A stretch of 64,000 nucleotides of DNA from Fonsecaea monophora (Eukaryota > Ascomycota > Eurotiomycetes > Chaetothyriales > Herpotrichiellaceae), in assembly GCF_001642475.1 (NCBI RefSeq), contig NW_019174025.1, positions 57,887 through 121,886 on the forward strand, read 5' to 3'. Below, one piece after another: positions 11,312-22,081 of this stretch (within the stretch, counting starts at the first letter, position 1; each line of letters begins with the position of its first letter). The notes beneath the pieces are model-generated. The model made no database searches. It was given only the letters and a program-made list of their open reading frames with translations, and had not been told where the DNA came from. The position numbers were made by a program, and so were the translations under genes.

Positions 11312-12796
11312 ATGTTCACCACTTTCCAGCAACATGAGTCCGGGTCAATTGATCTGACAGCCGTGGAGAAAAAGCGCCAGCGAGATCGACGCGCTCAACA
11401 AAAGTTACGCGAGAGACGAGATCTTCACGTCAAGGAGCTGGAAGAACAGGTTGCGCTATGCAAAGAGCATCATCATGGCGGTGGTCAGAGCTCTATTGAG
11501 GCGCTAAAAGAGGAAATAAAGGCTCTCAAGCACGAAAACACCACATTGCGGGCAAGGTGCGAGAATCTGTCTGCCTTTGCACGAAGAGTCCGGCAGAATT
11601 TATCACAAGTCACGGGCGGATCTTTGCCAGAGGGCGGGGATTCGTCTGTGGATGAAATGAACGCGACCCTCGAGGATCTAGGACATGACGCCGACCCGTT
11701 GGCCCGCGTCACAAGTGTACCACCAAGTACTAGAGCCCAAACCATTGCGGTGGCTGACACACGCTCACCGTGCGCTCAGCCTTCTAATCGACTTACTACT
11801 ACCGCAGTTGTTGCGACTCCAGGCTCTCTCTCAGAGAACAGCATAGACTACTCGGCGTCAGTTATCAGAGCGGGGACCACATCCCAGCGAAGTGCCGGGC
11901 TTTTCTGCGACAGAAGCCTTGATTATAGGGCTCTGACTCAGTCTCCAGCGTCTGGTGACGCCGTTTCCCCGTTTCAAAGCTCCATTCCTCAAGTTAGAGC
12001 CGCTGGTCGCCGAACTCAGCTCGCGAGTTCTTGGGTGCAACGACTCCAGGACATGGAAGGTCAACTCTTGCCAGCAAGTGAGGATGTCGATAGCCATGCT
12101 CGCCGGTCACAGCCTCTGGACAGCAGGTCTCCGACTGAAGCCTGCAATTTTCCCGACACAAGCTCTCAATGGAATATACTGCCCAATGACGACATTTACC
12201 ATCCTCTTTGCCTGGAGTTTGCGCCGTTGAGCTCCCTCACTGATCTGATTGTCGCGGCGCCACTGATTCCTGACCCTGCAGAACTCCTGTTTGGCTCACG
12301 ACAGAATCTCCTGGCAAATGAAATACACAAATCCTGTCGCAAATCTCGCGTTGCCGAGACTGAGCGGTTAGCCAACGGCTGGCTCTTGTACGCCTTCTAC
12401 AAATGGAGGTACTGCCCCAGCAAAACGACGTTCGACTTGCTTCCCGCATTCCTCCGACCAACTCCAATCCAAGTAACGGAGAGCCATCCAGCCTGCTTCG
12501 ACATGATGTGGTGGCCGGCTATGCGCACGAACACTGTGCGAAGATACATGTTGAAGGATCCGTCTTTTGATCACCGCAGTGTCATGACGGCCTTGTCGTG
12601 TTGCGCAAGAGTGAGATGGCCATGGGGGAAGGAAATTGTGGAAATGGATCAAGATGGCCGGTTGACGATCCTGCCAGCTTTTCTCGAGACGTTCACTCGC
12701 CTGGATGGCTGGGGCTTGACTTTGGATTTCATAAAAGCGTTCCCAGAAGTCGTGGATGGCATGGACCTGGATGCCGTTTTATTCACGCTCGAATGA
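11312..12796 (+). CDS. bZIP transcription factor with DUF3425 domain
   Basis: A single exon of 494 codons. The frame is open further upstream, but ATG 11312 lies shortly before the basic region and gives the usual layout. The basic region is around residues 20-45 (EKKRQRDRRAQQKLRERRD), and a short leucine-zipper-like helix with E/K-rich coiled coil follows. The middle is Ser/Pro-rich and probably disordered. The C-terminal third matches the fungal DUF3425 domain: LLYAFYKWRYCPSKTTFDLLP, RPTPIQVTESHPACFDMMWW and the end block VRWPWGKEI. Such factors are often embedded in fungal metabolic clusters. Its position between the exporter and the monooxygenase fusion suggests that it is the local regulator; this is inference. 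Confidence 0.9.
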   Translation: MFTTFQQHESGSIDLTAVEKKRQRDRRAQQKLRERRDLHVKELEEQVALCKEHHHGGGQSSIEALKEEIKALKHENTTLRARCENLSAFARRVRQNLSQVTGGSLPEGGDSSVDEMNATLEDLGHDADPLARVTSVPPSTRAQTIAVADTRSPCAQPSNRLTTTAVVATPGSLSENSIDYSASVIRAGTTSQRSAGLFCDRSLDYRALTQSPASGDAVSPFQSSIPQVRAAGRRTQLASSWVQRLQDMEGQLLPASEDVDSHARRSQPLDSRSPTEACNFPDTSSQWNILPNDDIYHPLCLEFAPLSSLTDLIVAAPLIPDPAELLFGSRQNLLANEIHKSCRKSRVAETERLANGWLLYAFYKWRYCPSKTTFDLLPAFLRPTPIQVTESHPACFDMMWWPAMRTNTVRRYMLKDPSFDHRSVMTALSCCARVRWPWGKEIVEMDQDGRLTILPAFLETFTRLDGWGLTLDFIKAFPEVVDGMDLDAVLFTLE

Positions 12797-13709
12797 CGCC
12801 TCGCCCTTGGGCGAGTCAGCATTGGAAATAGGCATGTGGATGCCCCCATTTCGGAGCATTGTCGTCCTATTGTGAAATGGGAGGCGCAGGGATTGCGCAC
12901 TGTTCTTGGATTGCTCTGCGATGGACTATTCTGTTCTATTCTCAAAAAGGGTAGATCTGGTCCTTCTCTGCTGTCGGCTTCTCATCTTGACATCTGAATG
13001 CTTATGATCATTGGTTATTGGTGCACGAATTGACGGGGCCTGCCTTTGCTTCGTAGTCTCCCAAAAATCTGTCGCTCGAATAGTTAATGACGAAACATTC
13101 AACGAGACTGGAATATCTAGCGCTGACTATACCCTTTTCCTGACCTATTCGGGTTCTAATATTTTCCAAGCAAGCCGAGTACCAACTGGCTTGGGCGAAT
13201 TGGGGACTTGTTTGCAACGATTCAGCAACAAAATGGAGCTTTGGAGGGTTGAGTCATTGATTGATTTCCTTTCCTTGTTTGCCCTCAATGACCTCGCAAA
13301 CCTCGCCCCGTCTCGGATCCCCATGACGGGTCGCATTCACACTTCTCGTCCCGATGCAGGCACATTGTTCAAACTGAAACCGTCGATGCAAACTCGCTCA
13401 GTCCCGGAGTTAAGCTTGAAGAATCATCCTGGGAGGAAGACGTCTAACGAACATGTCCGAGCCTGGTTGCGGGGGAAGATACTGTTCATCTTCCGTCCCG
13501 AACTGACAATGGTCCCATGTGATTTTTGATCCTCATAATAAATCAAGCAGAAACTCCGGATTCTTTCTCTGTCCTCCCTGGACATGAAGACGCTGCGGGT
13601 CTCGTCGCCCGAAATTTCTTCTGCCTCGCGACTGGGAAGCGTTGACTTTTTTTGTTTCTTTCCGAACACGAAACACGCCAGGTTCAAACAGCAACTGCCC
13701 GCCCGCAGC
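12797..13709. other. Intergenic between bZIP and FMO fusion
   Basis: About 0.9 kb. A 172-codon plus frame (13011-13529) has no recognisable motif and is opposed by other open frames, so it is not called. Probably bZIP 3' UTR and the promoter of the fusion gene. Confidence 0.5.
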
Positions 13710-16345
13710 ATGTCGTATTTCACACCTCCCAACGGTGGTACTGATACTCGAAACGGCGCGGCCAAGGAGCTCAGTGGGTTTGGGGTTGAAAGAGACGCGC
13801 AAGACGGGCTCAGAATCGTCGTCGTGGGCGCTGGTATAGCGGGCTTGTCGGCGGCCATTGGTCTGCAGCAGCAAGGCCACCATGTCACTGTATGGCGATC
13901 TATCCCTCGAAACATCACCCATGGCCTAGTGGTTGTTGACTCAAGTGGGACAAGGTTGTAGAAAAGTCTGACCTGTCGAATGAGGATGGCGCAAGTGTCA
14001 ATCTCATGCCTCATGCCAGCGGCATCGTTTGGCGGTTTGGTGTCTACGTGAATGGCAGCCTGGCTGCATACAATGGCGTATGTTACTCATTGCACTGGCC
14101 ATGGCCTCCAGAGGGTGGCACGACTGAAATTCATATAGATGAGCGAGCAAGATGCGTCCGGAAATCCTGTGCAGCACATCGACAACACTGCAACGGCACA
14201 ACTATGGCAACATGTAAACACCCTATCATGTCCATTTCTTTGACATGCGTACTGTCTTTCTGACTGGTCAAATAGCCCTGGGTTATCGTTTCACGCAAAA
14301 GTCTACACAATGCGCTGTTGGCCAGGCTGAAAGAGGCCGGACAGACCAACAACCACCCAATCACCTTACGCACGACAAGCAATGTTGTCAAGGTCGATCC
14401 GCTCTCCGCCTCTATCGAATTGGCTGGCGGTAGGAAGCTCCAAGCTGACGTTTTGATCGGCGCCGACGGCGTGGATGTAAGAAAACCCGGTCTTCACTGG
14501 GACTTGTTTGCTTGCAAAGTGTTGCTGACAGACTTACAGTCTACGATTCGGGCTGCAGTCGCAGGCGCGGATACAAAGCTGAACGACAGTGGGGAGAGCA
14601 CCTATAGCTTTCAACTGAGCAAGAAGCTGTTGTCTGCAAATCCGAACTTGGCGAGATATGTCCATGAGCAGGGACAGGGGTTTTCCTGGGTTGGCAAGGG
14701 ACGGCGGCTGTATCTCGTACGACAATGCTTTTTTTCGTTTCTAAAGACCGAGTCGTGGCTGATTGTGGTGTACAGTTCCCGCTTTCGAATGAGGCCGCGG
14801 TCAATGTCATTGCGACTTGTCCAAGCTTGCCACCAAATCGCGGTGAGTTGCACCCTTTCATCGGCAGGCTGTCTCTAGAACCACGAGACCCAGGCTGCAC
14901 ATATTTCACTCAAGGTCGTTTTGTAACTGATGTGATTGCAGACTCGAGCTTTGCGGCGGCAAAGAAGCAGTTGCTCGATCTGTTCGAGGACTTTGACTCA
15001 AGCGCCAAAGACATTATATCTCTGGCTGAAGAATCGACCTTTTCCGCGTGGAATCATTACGAGACTTCGGCCCCATTCCGATGGAGTCACGGAAGATCGA
15101 TTCTCATCGGCGACGCTGCACACCCCTTGGGTACATCATGGATACATGGTCCAAGCCAAGCCCTTGAAGACGCTGCGGCACTCGCTGCGATCATGCCTGC
15201 CGCAACGTCGCCGGATGCGGTGTCATCTGCACTCCAATTCTTCGAAGAACTTCGACGGAGGCGCGTTGAAGAAGTACAGCGCAGTGAGCATCGCCTCCGA
15301 GCAATAAATGGGGTATCAACTCCTGGGCAGGAGACCGAATACGAAAGGTGAGTCTGCTGACCCATCTTGAAGAATGCGACTAATTCCGGCAAAAAGTTTC
15401 CAACGCACCCTGTTTGGACACGATGCCTGGGACTCAGCCAGGCAAGCTGCCCAAAGGTATTTCATCCAGCACAATCGCAAGAACTGGCTACGTCAACCCA
15501 TCCAACTGGGCCTCTATCCCTCCCTGCGTCAACACGCCTCGGGCAAGATACGGAGGCCACAGGACCATGTCACCTGGACTCGCTATACGATACGATTTCG
15601 TACCTCACGCACCGTCCTCGACGGCTTCCTTCCCGAGGGTTTCAAATTCAGATCTCCAGGTTCTGTCGCCGAAGCCTCGTGGGCGAGTGGCAAGACAGAT
15701 GGACTGGACTGGCTGGGAGGAGCCGGATACCACCATACGGCACTAATGCTGCACAATGTCGACTACACGAAGAAGAACGGTGAGGTCCTCCATGGCATCT
15801 ATCTTGTCATGATGATCGAGGATCAGACGGACGCCATTCTCGGCGGTCACGACGACTCTGGAATGGCCAAGTTGTATGCCGAAATTGATTTCAGAAAGAT
15901 CGACGACAAAGCCCTCCTCACCTTCTCCTGGAGAGGCAAGACGTTTGTGGAAATTGGTCTCGATGGTCTCGCCGCGACTTCGGCCTCCAAAGGCCCAGAA
16001 CAACAGGCGACGTCCGGCTCCGTGATCCCAAAACTTCCACCAGAGACGGGCATTATGTATGAGCGGTACGTGGGCGCGGTGGGACAGCCCGGCGTTGCCG
16101 ATGCCCAGTACCCAGTGTATACTCCATTCCAGGGCGGTGGTAGCGGGGTGAAGACAAAGGTCACGAAGACGGAGGTTGCTACTGGAGGCTCGGTGACCTA
16201 TTTCAGAGGCGACGAGCTCACCCTTCCTACGTGGCATGGTTATGTCGATCGCTTTGCCGAGTTGCCGTTCTACGGCTTCGTCAGTGGCTCGGTGGTGCAA
16301 GGCACGGGCGTCGACGACAATCGGAATGTGATGCGGATTGAATAA
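13710..16345 (+). CDS. FAD-dependent monooxygenase fused to an acetoacetate-decarboxylase-like domain
   Basis: Eight exons (13710-13889, 13955-14047, 14139-14213, 14276-14476, 14540-14716, 14776-14842, 14942-15347, 15397-16345) stay in frame and give 715 residues. Residues about 35-425 are a group A flavin monooxygenase like salicylate hydroxylase. The motifs are the dinucleotide fold VVVGAGIAGLSAAIGL, GADGVD (split by an intron) and GDAAHPLGTSWIHGPSQAL. The FMO C-terminal LFGHDAWDSARQ lies just after the last intron. Residues about 450-715 match the acetoacetate decarboxylase fold: TWTRYTIRFRTSRTVLDGFLP, GYHHTALML and GHDDSGMAKLYAEIDF, whose Lys558 sits where the family's Schiff-base lysine is expected. 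Monooxygenases of this type usually stop near 420 residues. The enzyme could hydroxylate a substrate and then decarboxylate or otherwise act on the keto product; the real reaction is unknown. Confidence 0.85.
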
Positions 16346-17253
16346 GGGTAATATATTGCCTGGAGTAGGCCAACACCGGCATTTTGACTACATGCCCGTC
16401 GGAGTTGGGGAATAAAAAATATCGCATACGCGCTGTCGTTACACTTGTATTTCCTATCCTTGAAAATAACCCTCGTGTGGCTCTATTGATGCTATCATCC
16501 GCACTACCTTGGAAAAGGCTGGGCTGGAAGAATCTCAACATGCAAGTACAAGGCAGTCAGTGTATTGGGTAGGGAGCCTCTGCATCACTACGAATCAGTC
16601 GATGAGATTCCCGCAGTCGTTGCTCTCTCTCTTTCCTTCGTGAGGCACCCTATATCACTGGCATGGAAACTCGGGTTAAAGGTAGGGTCTTTGTATAGTT
16701 GATCTTCACGGTCTACGGTTGACAATCCACGGTCGAAACCCTGTATTTTCTGCCATTTAGCCACCAGCCTTCGCAAGAGCGCAATCGAGGCCGACCCTAT
16801 TCGAAACGCAGGAGTGGCTATTTTCCCGGCACCCTCTGCCACATTGGCTTATTGCCCAAGGTCGGAAAGTCCAAAGATTGCGCTTTGCCAAGTCACGAGT
16901 CCGGGCTTGTTGGCCCAAAGGAGTTGGCGTGAGTGCACTAAGCCCAATATGTCAGTCGTGACTTGACTCAACGTCGGTCAACGGCACTGATTCATTCCCG
17001 TCTAGCTGAATGCGGATACAAGAACGCTTAGCCCTCAACGTTACCTGACTCCAAGATGGCCACGACATCAAGCCCGAACCGCGTTTTGCGAAGGATGTAC
17101 TCAGCACTCATGCTCGCCTGTGGAATCAGCACGGCACCCACTCACGTTTCTGTGGGGATGGGATTGAAAAAGTTACCATGACGAGATATATAGTCTTTAT
17201 ATCCATGCGGGTGAAGGGATAAATCGCTGCAGGTAGCCACACGTCCTTTTACC
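16346..17253. other. Intergenic between fusion gene and hydrolase
   Basis: About 0.9 kb with no coding similarity on either strand. The right end, just before ATG 17254, is probably the hydrolase promoter and leader. Confidence 0.55.
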
Positions 17254-18537
17254 ATGGCCACGTTTCCTTCCATCGAGAAATTGTCCACGGCCAAGTCCGA
17301 TGCCGAGTTGACCCACGAAGCCAGAGGTCTGAATGCAGTCATCCGCTTCCAGAGCAGCCATGAAGCCGTCGACTTCGTCTTCGCCGGGTCTGGCGTGAGC
17401 GAGGTCCGACAGTCCCAGGGAGAAGCAGCCGTGACGCTCGCGGCAAGCGATGACTTCTGGTCCACGGCATTTCAGCTTCAGGAGAGCGGGAGACCGTGGC
17501 CCGGCTATGAGAGTCTCACCATGGGCCAGACCACGGGCCTGACGACGACCGGCGACTTCATCGGGGTCATTGCGCCTTACTCTTTGGCACTCCAGAGGTT
17601 GTTCTTCGTCTTTGTACAGGCTGTCCGGCCCCTGAACCGTCGGCCATTTGTCGAAACATTTCGCGACAGCGACAATGCCGTCGGTCGGTACGTGTGGGTC
17701 AAGGCCAACGGCCAGGAGGCGCGCATGTACTACGAGGAGGCTGGGACCGGGACGACTCCGCTCCTTTGTCAAGCGACCGCCGGTGCCGACAGTCGCCAGT
17801 ATCGCTACCTCCTCGCGGATCCCGAAGTCCAGAAACGCTTCCGCATCATCGCCTACGACTTGCCGTACCACGGCAGATCGTTGCCCCCTTCCGGTGACCG
17901 CTGGTGGGAGAAGATTTACAGCCCAGACCTGGAGTACCTGATGAACTGGGTGGTGGCGTTCTCAGACGCCCTGGAACTAGAGCAGCCATTCTTCATGGGC
18001 TGTTCCGTCGGCGGTCAGTTGGCGCTCGACCTCGCCGCGGAGCACAACGACCGCTTCGGCGCCTTCATCTCACTCAACGGATGGTACGACGTGCCCCCGG
18101 CCCTGGCCAGCTTCTCCAACGACCTCTTCCGCACGCCGTCCATCTCGCCCCACCTCTTCTCGGCCAACATGATCGGCGCGTCGGGCCCGATAGCCCCGGA
18201 GGCCAACGTCCACGAAGTGCAATGGATATATGCCAGCAACTACTCGGGCGTCTATGCCGGCGACAACGACTATTTTGCGCGCGGGCACGATCTCAAGCGC
18301 AACGGACACAAGATTCGCCAGGGCACGAAGCCGGTGTTCCTACTGTGTGGCGAGTACGACCACGCCGCTCACGACCAGGAGCACGGCGCGCCCGCGGTGG
18401 CGCGCCACATTCCAAACGTCGAGTTCATCGTGTTGGACGGTCTCAGCCATTTCGCCATGTCCGATGATCCCATGGCGTTTCGCGAAGCACTGATACCCGT
18501 TCTGGACCGCATCGTGGAGCAGAAGGACAAGTTGTGA
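17254..18537 (+). CDS. Alpha/beta hydrolase with an extra N-terminal SCP2-like domain
   Basis: Single exon of 427 codons. Residues about 145-425 form an alpha/beta hydrolase. The nucleophile Ser251 lies in the elbow GCSVGG, with a likely acid at Asp369 (CGEYDHA) and His399 in GLSHFAMSDDP. FRIIAYDLPYHGRS is the strand before helix A. The first 125 residues are not part of the hydrolase fold. The pattern of VIRFQSS, VDFVFAG, AVTLAASDDFW and a long LTMGQTTGL segment is reminiscent of an SCP2 sterol-carrier-like fold, but I am not certain. The enzyme would hydrolyse an ester, lactone or C-C bond. Third-position GC is high compared with neighbours. It lies downstream of the FMO fusion on the same strand and may act on its product. 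Confidence 0.85.
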   Translation: MATFPSIEKLSTAKSDAELTHEARGLNAVIRFQSSHEAVDFVFAGSGVSEVRQSQGEAAVTLAASDDFWSTAFQLQESGRPWPGYESLTMGQTTGLTTTGDFIGVIAPYSLALQRLFFVFVQAVRPLNRRPFVETFRDSDNAVGRYVWVKANGQEARMYYEEAGTGTTPLLCQATAGADSRQYRYLLADPEVQKRFRIIAYDLPYHGRSLPPSGDRWWEKIYSPDLEYLMNWVVAFSDALELEQPFFMGCSVGGQLALDLAAEHNDRFGAFISLNGWYDVPPALASFSNDLFRTPSISPHLFSANMIGASGPIAPEANVHEVQWIYASNYSGVYAGDNDYFARGHDLKRNGHKIRQGTKPVFLLCGEYDHAAHDQEHGAPAVARHIPNVEFIVLDGLSHFAMSDDPMAFREALIPVLDRIVEQKDKL

Positions 18538-19715
18538 CGGGATGGACTCCGCTGATGAGCACCGGAGTATCCTTGGTACATGGTATAATGGGGAACATGG
18601 CAACAAGTGGTGCTCTCTAAATGGTTAGGAGCTCGCCAGCGACATAGTTAGTGACAAGTAGAGTTACTCACCTACGGATACGCTAGCTTCTTATGCATGA
18701 GCTTCCGGATCGCACTCACCACAACACTACATGCAGGACAACAACCGCTTCGAGACAACCAGGACGTCACCAATGTTGCTCAGTTTCGCAAGTATCTCTA
18801 CCGAGACGACGATGTTATGGCTTTGAAAGGTACTCTGAGAATTACCCAACATGCCTGGTGCGGTCAAAGCACATAGAGTCAAGAGGATCGTCTCACGTCT
18901 CACAAGTGCATAGTCCCGCCAAAACGAGGATTATGCCAATCAATTGGCTTGCCCTTTCGACGTGGCCCCGTGACACGTCTCATAAATAAGCCAATCATCC
19001 ATCTCCTGGATGCCTTCTTGATGATGACTTCGGACCGGAAAACTCTTGCGACGTGCAAGCCTGACAGCCAACGAAGCTGGAAGACCAATGACGATGACGA
19101 TGACCAGGACGCCCGCCTGCCCCCCTACAGACAGCCAGGGAACCCCGGCCCGCTCCCACCAGGCGGTATTCCCCACTGCCAACAGCGAGAGTAACGCCGC
19201 GTAGCCCATGGAGACGGCGGGGACTCGAACACAGGGGAGAAGCATGTCTTCGTTGACTCGAACGGATCCCGCCTAGCCCATGGGCGTCCACAACAACAAT
19301 CGACAAGGTTTGATGAAGGCGGACGCTCTCGTTCTAGTGGTTCCGCCTCGCGCTATTATAAAACCGGCAATCTCCACGGCCAAGTCGTCCCGCACGATCA
19401 AGTTGATCTGCATGTTTACATGGAGTTGGGGCGCCCCGGGAGGGGGGGGGGGCGTCGCTTGACTTCAGACTCTTTTCGTACACGTTGTCAAACTCAGCCA
19501 TAGAGCTCGTGGCCCATCGTGATAGGTATATATCAACCGGTGCAGGAATGTGGACTTTTCAGATAGCGGCGCGGTGACGAGGCCTGGGAATAGTCGGAGG
19601 ACTCCGTGGCCTTTTTGTCACAGGCCAGGCACATCTAGTAACACACCTATCGTTGTTCATGGACACAGTATGCTGATTCATTTCATGTATTCAACTTGTT
19701 TAGAAATGCATATCA
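18538..19715. other. Intergenic, convergent side of hydrolase and Rieske/AIF gene
   Basis: About 1.2 kb. It holds a G run at 19442-19452 and a (GAC/GAT)n patch near 19088-19110. A minus frame at 18940-19245 encodes hydrophobic stretches, but they come mainly from the reverse of that GAT repeat. No confident gene. Confidence 0.5.
19442..19452. repeat. Poly-G tract
   Basis: Eleven consecutive G, flanked by further G/C-rich sequence. No role seen. Confidence 0.85.
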
Positions 19716-21621
19716 TTACAGAGCCGCCTGCAACACGTCCTGGCCGCCTTGGATATCGCTCTTGCTCAACATCTTGCCGTGTCTCATCAGCTCGGCCGAC
19801 TTGACCATGATCGGATCCATCATCATGCTGGCCATGGCCACCACCGTGTCGCCCTTGCAATAGTATGCCGCAAACTTGCTGTTCTCGGGCTCGCCCTTCA
19901 GCACCAACTCGTCCCACCCGTTCGCCGTCGAACCACAGTACCTCAACTGACTACCGAGCGCCGACCAGAAGATGGGAATGAACGGTTTCGGTTTGCTGCC
20001 TGGTTGAGCGATCAGCTGTCCCACAGTGCGACCCTGGTTCTGCGCGACGTTCCAGTGTTCAATGCGCACGGGGCTGCCGTTTCCTCCGGGTCCGTGGTAG
20101 GGGTACGTCGCGATATCACCGATGGCCCAAACGTTTTGCAGTCCCTTGACCGCAAAGCTCTCATCGACGGAAACACTGCCGTCTTTCTCCAGTTGTACTT
20201 TGGGGTTGTTGCGAAGGTACGTGGTTTCGGGGAACACGCCGATTCCCAAGATTACGAGATCCGCTTCTAGTTCGGTGCCGTCTTTCAGCTTCACGGCACC
20301 CACGGAGCTGGCGACCTTGGGTGATGGTAAAGCCGAGTCGACGCCGGCATTCAGGTAGAACTTGGCGCCATTCTTTTCGAGACTGCGCTGGAATATCTTG
20401 CCCACCTCGGTACCCATGACCCGTTCGAGTGGTGCGGATTCCATTCCCACAAGGCTTACCGAGTTTTCTTTGGCGAGCGCGTTTGCAACTTCCATCCCAA
20501 TAAAGCTGGTGCCGACAATGACAATCTTCTTGCCCTTGTCGCCCACGGCCTTCATGATACTTTGCACGTCGCTGACTTTCCGCAGCAGGAAGATGTTGCT
20601 CAACTCGTTGTTCTTGAAGCCAGGGAGGGGTAGTTGACGTGGTGTGCCACCTGTGGCAAGGATGAGTTTGGTGTATGGGAGAGGTTTCCCGGCCTTGGTT
20701 TGGACGGTTTTGCCGTCAAAATCAACAGCCGTGACTGTATCCGAAACGAATTCTATCGAGCCTTCCGAGTACCACTGTTCGGGCTGTAGATAGAGCTTCG
20801 ACTCGTCGGTTATCAGGGCCTTGGAGAGTTTCGTCCGGTCGATCGGGTAGCCTTCATCGGTGACGACCGTGATGTGACCTTTGTAGCCGTGTTCACGCAG
20901 TTTGAGAAGGGCGCCGAATGTGCCTGATCCGCTATACCAGAAGTGAGCGAGTTGCTCCTAATGGGGAAAATTGAATCAACAACGGAACATACCCTCCGAC
21001 GATGACTAGTTTGTCTGGAGAAGAGGGCGTGGTCTTGATATTGACTGTTCTCTTTCCACCTTTGATGTCTGCCTCTTTTCCCTTGACATACACTCCACCG
21101 TCCTTCTCAACAAGATCGAAGGCGTTCAGCGACAGCGGAGCAGGGGCGTCTTCGACGTCACCGGTGCGCGCATTGAAGCAGGCTGTATTCCAGGTTAGGA
21201 TCGAACGCCTCAATAAGTAGTGATGTCGCATACCTCCGTGCCAGGGACATGTCAGTCGTCCCTCGGGCGTCAAGACACCCAACTTCAATGGCGCCCCATA
21301 ATGCGTGCAGTTGGCATTCACTGCGTGTACCTGACCACCAACTTTACACAGGAGGACTTTGCCGCCTTCGATGCCTTCGACTTCGACTTCCCTCTTCTCA
21401 AGATCCTGCAAGTCAAGCTTAGCGAGATCCTTGAGTTTGAATTCCTGCGCCATCCTGAGGGTGTTGCTCGAGAAGGTTTTGGCAAGTAGTGACGGTCTAT
21501 TAGAGGTGAGGGGTCGGCCAGGTCGGGGGACAGCAGACAAGGAAACAGTTGGAGATAAGAGAGGTCTAAATGAGCCAGGAGACACGGAGAAGCAGCGGGC
21601 AGTGGATCGGCTAAACATCAA
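19716..21621 (-). CDS. Rieske-domain pyridine nucleotide-disulphide oxidoreductase (AIFM3-like)
   Basis: Three exons (21621-21234, 21182-20993, 20931-19716) give 597 residues. The first 56 residues are rich in Arg, Ser and Pro without acids and look like a mitochondrial presequence; a second Met (MAQEFKL) could start a cytosolic form. A Rieske 2Fe-2S domain follows with both ligand pairs: NCTHYGAPL and CPWHGACFN, the latter formed across intron 1. After a linker comes the FAD fold VIVGGGSGTFGA, formed across intron 2, then ATGGTPRQLPLPG, the NADH fold KIVIVGTSFIGMEVANAL and the second FAD motif VWAIGDIATYP. The layout equals AIFM3/Nfrl. It would pass electrons from NAD(P)H through FAD to the Rieske cluster. 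It may be a housekeeping gene bordering the left module. Confidence 0.92.
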
Positions 21622-22081
21622 GTGTGAAAGTCCGGGTCGCTGATAGAGAGAGGTGACCTGGGGAGAGACCGTGGGTGGTCAGAGGTCAACAATGGCCAGG
21701 AGAGAGAGCGAAGGAATACCAGACTCGTCGCTTTACACGTGGATGATGATGCGGCCATTGTTTCGAAATGGTGAGCGCAGCGTCTCTTCTGCGTGCCTGC
21801 GGGGACATTCCATTGACTTGACTTGGTGCTTGCGTGCTTTGCTCATTGCGCGCTGTAAGAGCCAAAAAAGTGCATTGCGTCACTCCATTCGCCCCGCTGA
21901 TGCCCCGAGGATCCCAATAAACATACTCGGCCAATCATCGTGAGGCGATTGTTAAAGCCCTCTACATAGTATCAAGTATCACACAAATATAGAAATCTTC
22001 AGGTACAGGTCGTCAGATCATTGGCACATAGTCCCCGCGTCCTTCTACAAGTCCAACTTTGCTGGGTACTAGAGAGGGGCT
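21622..22081. other. Short intergenic region upstream of the Rieske/AIF gene
   Basis: About 460 bases holding the likely promoter of the Rieske/AIF gene (reading left) and the 3' end of RPA43. No coding similarity. Confidence 0.5.

Noticed and set aside
13011..13529. 172-codon plus frame before the FMO fusion
   Set aside because: Composition looks random, another long frame opposes it and no motif is present.
17197..17871. 224-codon minus frame opposite the hydrolase
   Set aside because: Shadow of a GC-rich gene with a complete catalytic triad on the plus strand.
19205..19225. Sequence like a tRNA T-loop (TTCGAGTCC on the minus strand)
   Set aside because: The flanking bases do not form a T stem, and no acceptor or anticodon arm can be folded around it.
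18940..19245. 101-codon minus frame with hydrophobic stretches
   Set aside because: The VIVIVI run is the reverse of a GAT/GAC repeat; no supporting motif, start context or homology pattern.
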